A stretch of DNA of 64,000 bases from Gluconobacter sphaericus NBRC 12467 (GTDB lineage: Bacteria; Pseudomonadota; Alphaproteobacteria; Acetobacterales; Acetobacteraceae): positions 140,525-204,524 of the forward strand of contig NZ_BJMK01000003.1 in the NCBI RefSeq assembly GCF_006539125.1, written 5' to 3'. Shown piece after piece: positions 9,797 through 19,597 of this stretch. Positions within the stretch are counted from its first letter, which is position 1. Every line of letters begins with the position of its first letter. The translations under genes and the position numbers were made by a program. The notes under the pieces are model-generated. The model was given only the letters and a program-made list of their open reading frames with translations, did no database searches and was not told the DNA's origin.

Positions 9797-10591
9797 ATGA
9801 GAGTTGCTCTGGGACAGTTTGCTGTTGCGCCGGACTGGGAAACCAACCAGCGGCAATGCCTCGACCTGATTGCACGGGCGCGGGAGGGAGGAGCAGAGCT
9901 TCTGGTCCTGCCCGAAGGGATTCTGGCTCAGGACATCAATAACCCGGAACTCCTGCCGCAGACGGCGCAGCCGCTGGACGGACCGTTCATGGAGGGGCTG
10001 CGCAAGGCCAGTCAGGGCATTGCCGTGGCGGGATGTGTGAATGTGCCTGACGGGCACGGAAGGTTCTACAACACGCAGTTCGTGTTGCGCGACGAAGCCT
10101 TCATTGCAACATACCGCAAGCTGCATCTGTATGATGCATTCAGCATGAAGGAATCCCAGCGCACCTCACCGGGGCTGGAACTGCCGCCCGTGGTGCAGAT
10201 CGGGGATATGAAGGTGGGTCTTATGACCTGCTATGACGTACGCTTTCCGGAGTTGGCGCGTCATCTGGCTCTGGCGGGCGCAGAGGCCCTGCTTTTGCCT
10301 GCTGCCTGGGTGCGGGGGCCGGGCAAGGAACGCCACTGGGAAATCATGTCCGTGGCGCGGGCGCTGGAAAATACCTGCTATGTCGTGGCGGTCGGGGAAT
10401 GCGGCGCGCGAAATACCGGGTTCAGCATGGTGGTCGATCCGCTGGGTGTCGTGACGCTGGCTCTGGGTGAGGCGCCGGCTCTCGGTTTTGCTACGCTGGA
10501 GCGGGAGCGGGTCGCTCATGCCCGGCAGGTGCTGCCGGTCCTGGAAAACCGACGATTTGTGGCACCGGTTCTGGCTGGTTTGAAAAGCTGA
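9797..10591 (+). CDS. Deaminated glutathione amidase-like carbon-nitrogen hydrolase (YbeM/NIT1 family)
   Basis: About 264 residues from the ATG at 9797; an upstream in-frame ATG at 9776 only adds seven residues unlike the family. The nitrilase triad is E40 (LVLPEGIL), K108 (YRKLHLYDAF) and C145 (MTCYDVRFPE). The sequence tracks my memory of E. coli YbeM closely, including KLHLYDAF, LLPAAWVRGPGKE HHW-type and LPVLENRRF segments. YbeM/NIT1 enzymes hydrolyse the deaminated glutathione formed by transaminase side reactions, a metabolite-repair role in the cytoplasm. It stands alone, divergent from the porin. Confidence 0.82.
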   Translation: MRVALGQFAVAPDWETNQRQCLDLIARAREGGAELLVLPEGILAQDINNPELLPQTAQPLDGPFMEGLRKASQGIAVAGCVNVPDGHGRFYNTQFVLRDEAFIATYRKLHLYDAFSMKESQRTSPGLELPPVVQIGDMKVGLMTCYDVRFPELARHLALAGAEALLLPAAWVRGPGKERHWEIMSVARALENTCYVVAVGECGARNTGFSMVVDPLGVVTLALGEAPALGFATLERERVAHARQVLPVLENRRFVAPVLAGLKS

Positions 10592-10678
10592 AACGCGTTA
10601 GGATCGATCCCCTGATTTGCCGGCGGGGGTAAATAGTTTTCATGCATGCTTTAGCTTCGCAATTTGGGCTCTTCCGCA

Positions 10679-11070
10679 AGGTCGGACTGGCAGGCTGAGT
10701 CGGTCCAGCTCGGCTATCATTATTACCACAACGCCGATACGCCCGTGACACCGCCCGAAAGTACGCGGATGTAGACTGCATGTCATCGGCAGAGAAGATA
10801 TCGACATACCCATGCATTCCTGATTGTTCAGGCTCTGATGGAGCTGCTGCCAGACCCGCGAGGATTGGATCGCATCATGCTTTATCCAGACAATTTCGAA
10901 GACACGACCTACGCCGTTTATTATCCGCAATGGTCCGAGTAAGCCGGACTTGAGTGGATCCATTGCGAATTGCGTGATCTGGAAATCATGAATGACGGGC
11001 GGCTGGACAGACTGTTGGCGCAGCTTGACCGCGGCATCGGGTCGCTGCGCCAGGAGCTAGGGGGGGGCTG
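10679..11070 (+). pseudogene. Decayed coding remnant, family not recognised
   Basis: One frame reads through roughly 390 bases as protein-like sequence interrupted by a TAG near 10772 and a TAA near 10941. Recognisably coding stretches include LGYHYYHNADTPVTPPE, IVQALMELLPDPRGLDRI, DTTYAVYYPQW and LEWIHCELRDLEIMNDG. It ends at a run of eight G just before the TonB receptor terminus. I cannot name the family. The two stops in one otherwise open frame argue for a dead gene rather than chance. Confidence 0.4.
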
Positions 11071-11105
11071 GTTGTTCCGGTGTGAGGCCGGGTTCTTACA
11101 TCCGT

Positions 11106-13334
11106 TCAGAACTCCGAGACGACTGAGAAAAACGTGCCGCGCCGCTGGCCGTACTGGGCCTGATAGATGCCGACGCCGCTGCCGTTGCGGAGCTGGTAGC
11201 GTTTGTCGAACAGGTTCATGACGTCCGCGCGGATTTTGATGTCATGCCCGACCGGGACCTTCGTGAAGGTGTGCTGATAGCCGATGTTGAAGACGTCGTA
11301 TTGCGGCTCTTTTTCCAGATTGGCGAAGCCGCTGCGCAGGCCGTAGCCATAGACGAAATCGATATAGGCCATGTCGTGTTTCGTGGTCCAGGATGCCCCG
11401 GCCGTGGCAGTGAATTCGCCCTGATGGTCGAGCTGGATCGCGTGGTTGCGGATATAGGCGAGTTCCGCCAGATCGAACTGGTACTGCGCCGAATTGATGT
11501 CACGGGCCGAGGTTTTGACGTAGGAAAAATTACCGAACAGCGACCACGGTCCGTGCCGCCACGAACTGCCGAACTCGGCACCATAGACGCGGCCGCGTTT
11601 GTAGCTGAACGGGGCGAGGATGACCGCCCGACCGAACTGCCCCAGATCGGTGAGGTCATGCGCCCATTTTGCATAGGCATCGAGCGTGATCTGAAAGTTC
11701 GGCGTGATGCGCTGGAGGATGCCGCCATCGACGTAATGCGATTTCTCGACTTTCGTGGCATCGTCGATCGTGTTGGCTGCGGCGTTGGTGGTGCCCGAAA
11801 AGCGGGCAAGTGTGGAGGGATAGACATATTGCGGGGAAGGCGGGGCGAAATAGCGCGAATAGCCCAGATGCAGTGTCGTGGTGCGGCCGGGTTTCCAGAC
11901 CATGTTTGCGCGCGGGCTTAACTGCCCTTCATCGTCGAAGGACGAGGCGAAGCGGTCGTAGCGAATGCCATAATTGAAGGTCAGGTTATGGGTGATTTTA
12001 TATTCGTCCTGAATATAGGCGCCCGCTTCGACGGACCAGTTGCCAGTATTGTCGATCATGCGTTTTGCGATGTCGGATGTCTGGTTTCCGGCGTCGTCCA
12101 CGGGGAAGGCCAGCGTATCGGTATCCAGCCGTTCGGACGTGTACTGCCCCAGCAGACCGGCCCGCAGGGTGTGATGGGGGGCGATATCGTAGGACAGGTC
12201 CGCCTGCATGCCGCCGGTCGTGAAGTCGTTGACTTCATGTTCGGAGACGCCCTGATAGATCAGGTCGCGGTCACGGTCCGGGGTGTAGTCGATCCGACCG
12301 TAGCGGAAATAGGGTGAGACCTGAAGGTTCAGTTTTTCGGTCGTGCGCTGATAGGACAGCACGGCGTAGTAGTTCTGTTCGGTCTGGCTGTCGTTCAGAT
12401 TGGCCCAGTTCATGGACGGGTCATGCGGATTGACGCCCGCGACGTTGTACAGGGTCGTGTAGTCCGGGCTGGTCGTATCGAATGTCTTGAACGAGTTGGG
12501 GATTTGGAAATCCGCGTAGGAGGCGCTCGTCAGCAGCGTGATGCGGCTTGTGTCGTCGAGATGGTAGGACAGATACGCGAAGGCTTTCTCCTGTTCGGTC
12601 ACGTCATGGATGGCGCGGAACGTGTTGCTCGGGTTTTCGATGCCGATATTGTTGCGCGTGAAGGAAAGGGTGGTGAAATAGTCCAGTTTTCCATGCTGGC
12701 CGCCAAACTGCACGGACGGGACGAACGTGTTGTAGCTGCCGCCATACAGTGAGACCTGATTGTGTTTGAGGCTGTCGCCGGTCTTGGTCGTGACGTCCAC
12801 CACGCCTGCGGTGCGGAAGCCGAACTGGGCGGGGAGGATGCCGGTCAGCAGGTCTACGGACTGGATGATGCGCGTGTCGAGTTCCTGTCCGAAACCGTTC
12901 AGCCCTTCCGGCAGCAGCACGCCGTTGACGCGGTAGGTCAGGCCGCCATGCTCGCCGCGAACATGGACCTCGCCATAGCTGTCGAGAACAACGCCGGGGA
13001 CGCGGAGGAGGATCTGGCTGAAGGCCGCGTTCTGGCCGCCGGGTGTGGTGGTGATCTGGCGTTGGTCGATGGTGTAGTCCACGGCGCCGAGGCCGGGGAA
13101 AATGCGCGCGCGTTCGTGATTGAGATGTCCTGTGACGCTGATCCGTTCGGGGGCGGAGGCTTTCTCGGGCGAGATGGTTTTCTTGACGGTCTGCGGTTTT
13201 GTTTCGGGCAATGTGGGGGCTGCGAGCGCAGTCCCGAGAACGGCCATACTGACGCTCATCCACGTGCAGGAGCGTTTATTTCGGGATAGTAAATTGATGA
13301 TTATATAGCATATGCTATATTTAGTGATGTGCAT
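11106..13334 (-). CDS. TonB-dependent outer membrane receptor
   Basis: Up to 742 residues. A TonB-box-like ERISVTG (about residues 62-68) precedes the plug, which contains AFSQILLRVPGVVLDSYGEVHVRG and YRVNGVLLPEGLNGFG; the barrel follows and ends in aromatic FFSVVSEF. It imports a ligand across the outer membrane using ExbBD-TonB energy; no ligand can be assigned. Start is uncertain: the ATG at 13334 gives an extended basic n-region (SRNKRSC) before the hydrophobic WMSVSMAVLGTALA, whereas the ATG at 13259 would leave a very short signal. A perfect 18-bp palindrome lies within the first codons of the longer form. Both flanks are degraded sequence. Confidence 0.85.
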   Translation of the reverse strand: MHITKYSICYIIINLLSRNKRSCTWMSVSMAVLGTALAAPTLPETKPQTVKKTISPEKASAPERISVTGHLNHERARIFPGLGAVDYTIDQRQITTTPGGQNAAFSQILLRVPGVVLDSYGEVHVRGEHGGLTYRVNGVLLPEGLNGFGQELDTRIIQSVDLLTGILPAQFGFRTAGVVDVTTKTGDSLKHNQVSLYGGSYNTFVPSVQFGGQHGKLDYFTTLSFTRNNIGIENPSNTFRAIHDVTEQEKAFAYLSYHLDDTSRITLLTSASYADFQIPNSFKTFDTTSPDYTTLYNVAGVNPHDPSMNWANLNDSQTEQNYYAVLSYQRTTEKLNLQVSPYFRYGRIDYTPDRDRDLIYQGVSEHEVNDFTTGGMQADLSYDIAPHHTLRAGLLGQYTSERLDTDTLAFPVDDAGNQTSDIAKRMIDNTGNWSVEAGAYIQDEYKITHNLTFNYGIRYDRFASSFDDEGQLSPRANMVWKPGRTTTLHLGYSRYFAPPSPQYVYPSTLARFSGTTNAAANTIDDATKVEKSHYVDGGILQRITPNFQITLDAYAKWAHDLTDLGQFGRAVILAPFSYKRGRVYGAEFGSSWRHGPWSLFGNFSYVKTSARDINSAQYQFDLAELAYIRNHAIQLDHQGEFTATAGASWTTKHDMAYIDFVYGYGLRSGFANLEKEPQYDVFNIGYQHTFTKVPVGHDIKIRADVMNLFDKRYQLRNGSGVGIYQAQYGQRRGTFFSVVSEF
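13303..13320. promoter_or_regulatory. Perfect 18-bp palindrome, candidate operator
   Basis: ATATAGCATATGCTATAT is a perfect palindrome at the 5' end of the TonB receptor gene. A partial copy, AATATGCTATATT, recurs at 13417-13429, about 107 bases upstream. Such a pair suits a dimeric repressor, but the regulator is unknown and it does not look like the Fur boxes elsewhere in the window. Confidence 0.4.
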
Positions 13335-14544
13335 GAAAGACGGCCTGCGAACGGGGTTTGGGGCATCATGGGTGATGGAAGTCTGTCAGGAATAAAGCAT
13401 CTGCGTGATATTATGCAATATGCTATATTGATTGGCGCGGAATTTTGGGGCATTGCAGCAGCAGTTTCCAATCAAGGCGCAGGTTATGGCGATGGTGCTG
13501 CGGCATTACGCGGTCAGGCGTGCGTGGATGCCATGTTGGACACGATGTGGCGGCTGGTAAAGGACGAGCCGGAATTTCTGGCGACCGTGGAGATCGAACT
13601 GGCAAGGTAGAGCAACCCGGATCTGGAAGTAGTGACGGCACCGGTTCGGGAGTGGATTGATCGGTTTATGACCCGCTGGCTTTCAGGGAGGCACATGGCC
13701 CCGTGGGACCCGTACTGCGTCGAGTTGCGGCTGCTCAATTCGGCGCTGTTCCACTGGAGGATCTGGCGCGCTTCTTTGAAGTCTGGCGGTGCTTGTTCCG
13801 GACAGATAAGGCCAAACATGCCGATGCCGTTTCTGACTGCCTTGTCGGTACCACTGTAAGGAATGTCGTGACTATGTCTGTCATCAAGGTTTGAGCGACT
13901 GCTTGTGCTTTATAAGCAACAATGTCATTACCACGCATTATTGCCAATGAGAACCATTTGCAATAATGCGTGGAGTGCGGGAAACAGACCTAAGTCAGAA
14001 CGTCGTGGCGCTTTTGCCTGACGCGAGGTTTCCTCCGGATCAGGCGGAAGGCGGCGTAAGATTTGTGAAGCTTCCAGGGTTCAGGTGCTGCATGCCTTCA
14101 GAAAACGATTTCTCGATTTCTTCGCCATCAGGTTCGTCTTTCAGATTCTTCCGCGATCGCTGGGGTCAGAAATGGTCGGCTCTCGTCATGCTGTCACCCG
14201 GCGCAGGTTTTGGCGTCCCAGAAGGCGGGGACGCCAAGGCGCAGGATGGAACGTATACTGCAGGCACGACAGTAACTGACAGCACGATCAACCTGTCTGC
14301 TGCGCGTGTTCACGCTCAGGTGGACGCTGACAGCAGCGACACGAACAATACCGTCCTCGATATCGGACGCACATCGGGCATCACCATGTCGTGGAAGGAC
14401 CTTTATGTGGTCTGTCTTGCGGCGGTCCGCATAATCTACTCTCCGTGGGGACAGGGCTCGAAGTCAGCCGGCACCTTTCCGCTTAAATTCCTGTTTCTCT
14501 GACATCAACCTGCGGCCGGCGCGGTGCTGGCACAAGAAAGAAAC
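13335..14544. pseudogene. 1.2-kb degraded region with fragments of coding sequence
   Basis: No intact gene is supported. On the plus strand around 13520-13830 one frame reads ACVDAMLDTMWRLVKDEPEF, LATVEIELAR, a TAG, then SNPDLEVVTAPVREWIDRF, which looks like the ligand-binding half of a TetR-type regulator broken by a stop (tentative). A second frame then offers PLEDLARFFEVWRCLFRTD, suggesting a frameshift. From 13966 to 14500 there is an open frame containing DGTYTAGTTVTDSTINLSA that I do not recognise and that has no family features. The stretch is best seen as decayed accessory DNA upstream of the TonB receptor. Confidence 0.4.
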
Positions 14545-15072
14545 ATGTTCAAAACATTCATGAACCGATACGGGACCCCACTGACGACCGGGTTCTTCAT
14601 TGTCTCCGGCGTCACGGGTGTGGCGATGTTTTTCCACTGGGCGCCACAGTCGTTTCATCCCATTCATGAATGGCTGAGCATGGTGCTTCTCGCGCCGTTC
14701 ATCCTTCATCTGGTGAAGAACTGGACGTCCCTGGTCAATTACGCCCGGCGCAAGACGCTGTATGTGCCGCTGATCATCGCGTTCGCGGCCTGCATCCCGT
14801 TCATCTTCCAGGTCCCGGGTGGACATGCGGGTAACCGGAAAACCGCGTTCATGGCGCTTCCGGTGCTGGAACAGGCGCCACTGTCGGATATCGCCCCTCT
14901 GGTTCACATGGATGCGGACGGCCTGATTCATCGCCTTCAGTCTCAGGGCTACACGGTCATATCGGCGGAGCAGAGCCTCGACGATATTGCAAAAACGTCG
15001 GGACGCCCCGTCAATGATACGGTGGTCGCAGCCCTTCAGCGTCCGCATGATCATAGCGGCCATCAGGACTGA
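14545..15072 (+). CDS. DUF4405-type membrane protein
   Basis: About 175 residues from the ATG at 14545. Three membrane helices are evident: PLTTGFFIVSGVTGVAMFF, LSMVLLAPFILHLVKNW and LYVPLIIAFAACIPFIF, with the conserved-looking histidines HWAPQSFHPIHEW and HLVKNW typical of DUF4405 (related to cytochrome b561-like folds). The C-terminal 80 residues are a soluble domain ending in a histidine-rich tail (PHDHSGHQD). Function unknown. It directly precedes a terminator and the iron-box-controlled exbB operon, so it may be linked to metal or haem handling, but nothing proves that. Confidence 0.7.
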   Translation: MFKTFMNRYGTPLTTGFFIVSGVTGVAMFFHWAPQSFHPIHEWLSMVLLAPFILHLVKNWTSLVNYARRKTLYVPLIIAFAACIPFIFQVPGGHAGNRKTAFMALPVLEQAPLSDIAPLVHMDADGLIHRLQSQGYTVISAEQSLDDIAKTSGRPVNDTVVAALQRPHDHSGHQD

Positions 15073-15075
15073 GAC

Positions 15076-15105
15076 AAAAAGCCTTGGTCAGACCGGGGCT
15101 TTTTT
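15076..15105 (+). terminator. Rho-independent terminator
   Basis: AAAAAGCC pairs with GGCTTTTT around a short loop, followed by a T run, three bases after the stop of the DUF4405 gene. Confidence 0.8.
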
Positions 15106-15170
15106 CATTTCAGGCACCGAAAATGCGCACCGGATACGATGCGACATGTAGGAGCATGCGAATTATCCTT

Positions 15171-15195
15171 GATAATGAGAATGACTCTTATTATC
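15171..15195. promoter_or_regulatory. Fur box upstream of exbB
   Basis: A 25-base near-palindrome starting GATAATGAGAAT and ending CTTATTATC matches the Fur consensus well. It lies 39 bases before the exbB start. Its core 17-mer is identical to the box beside the PiuC-like gene. Confidence 0.75.
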
Positions 15196-15233
15196 GTTGA
15201 TGCAGTATCCCCGCAGTTCCTATAGGTGCCGTG

Positions 15234-15959
15234 ATGTCCCTCAGCTTTTCCCCCTGGCAGATGTTTCTCGACGCCGGCCCGGTCGTGCGGGGTGTCATGA
15301 CAATCCTGACGATGGCCTCGCTCGTGACCTGGACGATCTTCATTGCCAAAACCATTGAACTACAGCGTCTTCGTGCGCGTCTGAAGAAGTCGGAAATCAC
15401 GCTCGAAGACGCTGAGACGCTGGATATTGGCGAGGAATGGACGCGCGCCGGATCAGGCTCCGGCATTGCGCATGCGATGATCATGGCTGCTGAAGTGGAG
15501 CGTCAGCGCTCGCAGGATATTACGGGCGACCGCGAGGGCATCAAGGAGCGCATCGTCCTGCATCTTGAGAGGCTGGAAGCTGCCGAAGGCCGTCGCCTGA
15601 TGCGGGGGACTGGCGTGTTGGCGACTATCGGCGCGACGTCTCCGTTTGTCGGGTTGTTCGGCACGGTCTGGGGCATCATGTCGTCCTTCACAGGCATTGC
15701 GGCTGCCCATGCCACGAGCCTTGCGGTCGTGGCTCCGGGCATTGCCGAGGCGCTGCTTGCAACTGCGCTTGGCCTCGTCGCGGCCATTCCGGCTGTGGTC
15801 ATTTACAATCATCTCGCCCGTCAGACGGCCGCCTGTCGCGCCTGTGTCGCGGATCTGACGTCGCTCGTAATGCGTCTGGTGTCGCGGGATCTGGCGCGCG
15901 GGGTCAGCGGCGGCAAGGTGCTTCGCTTCGGTCGTGATATGCTGGCTGCGGCAGAGTAA
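15234..15959 (+). CDS. exbB: Biopolymer transport protein ExbB
   Basis: About 241 residues from the ATG at 15234 (a GTG immediately precedes it). One membrane helix near residues 20-40, a cytoplasmic loop, then the two C-terminal helices holding the family signature GVLATIGATSPFVGLFGTVW and GIAEALLATALGLVAAIPAV. ExbB is the pentameric stator of the inner membrane motor that powers TonB-dependent receptors with the proton gradient. First gene of exbB-exbD-tonB, behind a Fur box, so iron repression is expected. Two receptors in this window are potential clients. Confidence 0.95.
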   Translation: MSLSFSPWQMFLDAGPVVRGVMTILTMASLVTWTIFIAKTIELQRLRARLKKSEITLEDAETLDIGEEWTRAGSGSGIAHAMIMAAEVERQRSQDITGDREGIKERIVLHLERLEAAEGRRLMRGTGVLATIGATSPFVGLFGTVWGIMSSFTGIAAAHATSLAVVAPGIAEALLATALGLVAAIPAVVIYNHLARQTAACRACVADLTSLVMRLVSRDLARGVSGGKVLRFGRDMLAAAE

Positions 15960-15965
15960 GCTTCC

Positions 15966-16400
15966 ATGGCCATCCGGATCCGCCATGCGGACGACACCGT
16001 GCTTGAAGCGCACGAAATCAACGTCACGCCGTTCATTGATGTTATGCTGGTGCTGCTTGTGATCTTCATGGTCACGGCGCCGCTTACGACCGTCAACGTC
16101 CCCGTCGATCTTCCGTCTTCGACACAGCAGGCAGTACCGCGCCCCGATGAGCCCGTTTTCCTGACCGTCAAGGCAGATCACAATCTGGCACTCGGGGAAA
16201 ACGATGTGCCCGCCGCGCAACTGACGGAAGCCCTCGCCGCCGCGACCAAGGGTAACCGCGACGAACGCATTTTCCTGCGTGCTGATAAAACAGTGGATTA
16301 CGGTACGCTGATGGATGTCATGGATCATCTGCGAAGCGCGGGTTATCTCAAGGTGGCGCTGGTAACGCTCCAGGGCCAGACGACAGGCACAACGCCCTGA
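15966..16400 (+). CDS. exbD: Biopolymer transport protein ExbD
   Basis: A 144-residue ExbD: short cytoplasmic N-terminus, a single membrane helix with the essential aspartate D25 (INVTPFIDVMLVLLVIFMV) and a periplasmic domain. It forms the proton path of the ExbBD motor. Six bases separate it from exbB, and its stop overlaps the tonB start by one base. Confidence 0.95.
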   Translation: MAIRIRHADDTVLEAHEINVTPFIDVMLVLLVIFMVTAPLTTVNVPVDLPSSTQQAVPRPDEPVFLTVKADHNLALGENDVPAAQLTEALAAATKGNRDERIFLRADKTVDYGTLMDVMDHLRSAGYLKVALVTLQGQTTGTTP

Positions 16401-17233
16401 TGTCGGACGGGCTGATCTCTGCAAACGTGCCGCTGCCGAGGTTTCGGGAGTGGTACGCCGCAACCTGCCATGTGGAAGACCGCCGGAGCGCACGTCTCTG
16501 GGGAGGTTCTGCTCTGGGTGTTGTTGCCCTTACGGGGGCGGCCCTGTTCTGGGCAGTGATGTCCGCGCATCCCCAGCCCATTCTGGTGGCGGAACCGTCT
16601 CCGGCTGCGATCAGCATCGATCTTGCGCCTGTCCCCGTGCCGGTATCGGCACCGCAACAGGATGTCGATCCCGCTCCGCAGCAGGCAGTGGCCTCGACGG
16701 AGGCGCAGCCGGAAGACCGTCCCAAGGTCGAAGCCCCGCCAAGCCCGGCGCCCAACCCGCCGGTCCCGGTGCCAAAGACGGAGAAGGTCAGGCCGCACCA
16801 GCCAAGTGTGCACAAGCCGCTCCCACCCGTTCCGGTCAAAGCGCCGTCTGTGGAAAAGGCAACAGCCCCCCGTACGGTCGAAGCTCCGCCTACGACCGCT
16901 CCGAGCGCTGCTTCGGTCACGACGTCCAGCCAGGCATCGCATGATCCCGTGACCTGGCAGGGCGAGCTGCTGGCGCGTCTGGAACGGTTTAAACGCTATC
17001 CTGAAGCAGCTCAGTCCACGCATCAGGAAGGAACGTCTCTGTTGCATTTCGTCATGGATCGCAAAGGCCATGTCCTGAGTGTCAGTCTCAAGCGTAGCGC
17101 GGGGTATGACCTGCTGGATGCGGAGACGCTGGCCTTGATCCACCGTGCCGAACCGCTGCCTATTCCGCCCGATAGCGTGCAGGGCGATCCGCTGTCCCTG
17201 ACGGTTCCTATCGAGTTCTATCTGGAACACTGA
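16400..17233 (+). CDS. tonB: Energy transducer TonB
   Basis: A 277-residue protein: cytoplasmic lead of about 33 residues, one membrane helix ([16 protein letters not shown]), a long proline-rich periplasmic spacer (about residues 75-185, with [13 protein letters not shown] and KPLPPVPVK), and a TonB C-terminal domain starting at [10 protein letters not shown] and ending PIEFYLEH. The long Pro/Lys spacer spans the periplasm to reach receptor TonB boxes. The N-terminal extension before the helix is longer than in E. coli TonB. Third gene of the operon. Confidence 0.93.
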   Translation: MSDGLISANVPLPRFREWYAATCHVEDRRSARLWGGSALGVVALTGAALFWAVMSAHPQPILVAEPSPAAISIDLAPVPVPVSAPQQDVDPAPQQAVASTEAQPEDRPKVEAPPSPAPNPPVPVPKTEKVRPHQPSVHKPLPPVPVKAPSVEKATAPRTVEAPPTTAPSAASVTTSSQASHDPVTWQGELLARLERFKRYPEAAQSTHQEGTSLLHFVMDRKGHVLSVSLKRSAGYDLLDAETLALIHRAEPLPIPPDSVQGDPLSLTVPIEFYLEH

Positions 17234-17435
17234 TCCGCTTGCCCCGCAGACCCGAAAGGTCTGCGCGCACGTTGGGGCGGAGCGTCGGAACAGTCTGTCC
17301 TGCAGCGTGGTAATCTATATTTGCCTGTTGATCGCACGCGCCATGTCAAACGAACAGCTGATGGAAATGGTCCATCCCCGTTTTGAAATACGGACTGCGT
17401 GCAGTAGTGTCCGGCCACAAACGGAAAAGGTCATC

Positions 17436-17786
17436 ATGGACAGTAATCTGAAATGCCCGGTCTGCGGGTGCGAACACGTTTATCCGGATGGTGCGCTGTG
17501 GATGTGCCCGGAATGTGCGCATGAGTGGAACCCGGCCGAGACGACGGCGGAAAGTGGTGAGGCTTCCGGCGAGATCCGTGATGCCAACGGCAATGTTCTG
17601 GCCGATGGTGATACCGTGACGGTCATCAAGGATCTGAAGATCAAGGGCTCGTCCATGGTTGTCAAGGGCGGCACCAAGGTGAAGAACATCCGCCTTTCAG
17701 ATGGTGGCGACGGGCATGACATCGCCTGCAAGATTGCCGGGATCGGTGCGATGAACCTGAAGTCCGAATTTGTCAGGAAGGCCTGA
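17436..17786 (+). CDS. yjdM: Zinc-ribbon protein YjdM (PhnA family)
   Basis: 116 residues from an ATG at 17436 with a good ribosome site (GGAAAAGG). The N-terminus carries a four-cysteine zinc ribbon ([18 protein letters not shown]), followed by the compact PhnA domain ([26 protein letters not shown]). Despite the old PhnA name, these proteins are not the phosphonoacetate hydrolase and their role is unclear. The open frame extends upstream to 17307, but that extension lacks family features. The 3' end overlaps the converging transporter gene by 14 bases. Confidence 0.88.
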   Translation: MDSNLKCPVCGCEHVYPDGALWMCPECAHEWNPAETTAESGEASGEIRDANGNVLADGDTVTVIKDLKIKGSSMVVKGGTKVKNIRLSDGGDGHDIACKIAGIGAMNLKSEFVRKA

Positions 17787-19461
17787 CGGTCGGAGGGGAC
17801 GCTGCGGTGTCCCCAAGGATCTGGTGGGCGGCTTTCAGCGCCGTGTGCAGTTCGGCATAGATATTGTTGTCCCCTAGTGTCGGGGTAATATGGTGCCGGT
17901 CCATATCCGCGCGCAGATATACGCTCACTCGTCCGAAAATCAGCGCAATGTCGTGCTGATGCAGTTGTGCGATCAGGGCCCGCAGGTCGGCGGCAGCGGA
18001 ATAATCGATGTCCGTGACAGGGCTTGCATCCAGCACGACGCAGCGCACCGGATGAGGCGCATGCTCCACAAGACCCAGCAGATCCTGCCGGAAGCGCGTC
18101 GAATTGGCGTAGAACAGATCCGCGCAGAACCGGAAGACAATCAGGCCGGGCGCACTTTCCAGCCCGTTCTTTGCGGGCAGGGCTTCCAGAATACCGGCGC
18201 TCGGGGATTGTTGCAGCACCATCGTATGCGGCTCGTAGCTGTGCCGGACATGGCGGAACAGCGAGAGCGCGATGGCAAGGAAAATACCTTCCTCGACGCC
18301 AACCCCCACAACGACGGCGGCTGTCGTGATGGCCAGCCAGAATTCACCGGGGCTCTCCTGCCGGATTGCCCGCAGGCCTTTCAGGTCAATCATGCCGACC
18401 GCGACAGTAAAGACGATCCCCGCCAGAACGCAGCGGGGCAGAGCTTCAAGCGGGCGTGTGAGAAACAGCAGCACCAGGAGCGTCACACAGGCGAACGTGA
18501 CCTGTGCCAATTGCGTGCGGGCACCGGAACGCACGGCCATGGCCGTCTGTGTCGGGCTGCCATTGACGGTGAAAGTCCCGCTCAGTCCTGCCGCGACATT
18601 GGCTGCCGACAGACCCAGAAGATCGCGGTTTTCATCAACGGTTTCATGAAACCGCTCCCCGAAGATACGGGACGTGGCCGCACTCTGCGCGATGATGACG
18701 AATACGCAGGATGCCGCGACGGGCAGAAGTGCCAGAAGTTCGTTCCATGAGACGTCCGGCAGACCGAAAAGCGGCAACCCGCCCGCAACATGCCCCAGTG
18801 TCGGAACACCGTGCTGGGACAGGTTCAGTCCCATGCTTAGTGCAATACTGCCGATGACGACACAGAGCCCGGCTGGCAGATGCGGGGCCAGACGCTGCCC
18901 GGTCATGAGAATCCCGACCGTCACAGCCGAAAGGCCTGTGACCATGAGGCTCGCATGTGGGATCTGACGGAAGGTTTCGTAAGCCTGCAGCAACGGATTA
19001 TGTGCGCTGACGGACACGCCCAGCATGTCGTGCAGCATTGCGATGCAGACCTGTACGCCCACCCCGGCCAGAAATCCCGTCAGCACGGTGCGGGAGAGGA
19101 AATCCGCCAGAAACCCCAGCCGAAAAACCCGCGCCACCAGCAGAAGTCCCGCACAAAGCAGCGCCGTCATGCTGACGAGCGCGATGTAATGCGCACTCCC
19201 GGGTAGTGCCATCTTGCCGATCGCACTTGAGAAAATGGCCGCCGTCGCGGAATCAGCGGCCACGACCAGATGCCGAGATGATCCGAAAGCTGCGAACGCC
19301 ACAAGTGGCAGCAGGACCGTATAAAGCCCCGTGACAGCAGGCATGGCCGCAATGCGCGTATAGCCCAGAACCTGCGGAATATTCACCGAGGCAAGGGATA
19401 GACCTGCGACAATATCCGTCCACCCGCGCGGGGTCCCGGTGGGGCTCTGCTGTTCCGACAT
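17773..19461 (-). CDS. SulP/SLC26-family anion transporter with STAS domain
   Basis: 562 residues from the ATG at 19461 (the open frame continues 78 codons upstream without family features). The N-terminal signature [33 protein letters not shown] fits SulP, with about a dozen membrane segments to residue 400 and a C-terminal STAS domain (about 450-540, [19 protein letters not shown]). Family members carry sulfate, bicarbonate or other anions; specificity is not visible. The quoted signature has an unusual asparagine-isoleucine at SVNIPQ where many SulP proteins have AIPQ. It is divergent from the SDR gene. Confidence 0.85.
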   Translation of the reverse strand: MSEQQSPTGTPRGWTDIVAGLSLASVNIPQVLGYTRIAAMPAVTGLYTVLLPLVAFAAFGSSRHLVVAADSATAAIFSSAIGKMALPGSAHYIALVSMTALLCAGLLLVARVFRLGFLADFLSRTVLTGFLAGVGVQVCIAMLHDMLGVSVSAHNPLLQAYETFRQIPHASLMVTGLSAVTVGILMTGQRLAPHLPAGLCVVIGSIALSMGLNLSQHGVPTLGHVAGGLPLFGLPDVSWNELLALLPVAASCVFVIIAQSAATSRIFGERFHETVDENRDLLGLSAANVAAGLSGTFTVNGSPTQTAMAVRSGARTQLAQVTFACVTLLVLLFLTRPLEALPRCVLAGIVFTVAVGMIDLKGLRAIRQESPGEFWLAITTAAVVVGVGVEEGIFLAIALSLFRHVRHSYEPHTMVLQQSPSAGILEALPAKNGLESAPGLIVFRFCADLFYANSTRFRQDLLGLVEHAPHPVRCVVLDASPVTDIDYSAAADLRALIAQLHQHDIALIFGRVSVYLRADMDRHHITPTLGDNNIYAELHTALKAAHQILGDTAASPPTVRPS

Positions 19462-19597
19462 GAGTTGTGTTCTAGGCCTTTGATGAAGGGATGTCTTCAC
19501 AATGTCAGGGCAGTGGTTGGGTCCGGCATAAAAATGCCTCATGATCTGGACGTTAAAGACGGATCTTTCGTCATCGCAGTCAGGAAGGAACAGGGTC

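Noticed and set aside
9501..9797. 98-codon open frame in the AT-rich spacer
   Set aside because: TTG start without a ribosome site, low-complexity hydrophobic composition from AT richness, and it runs into the amidase start.
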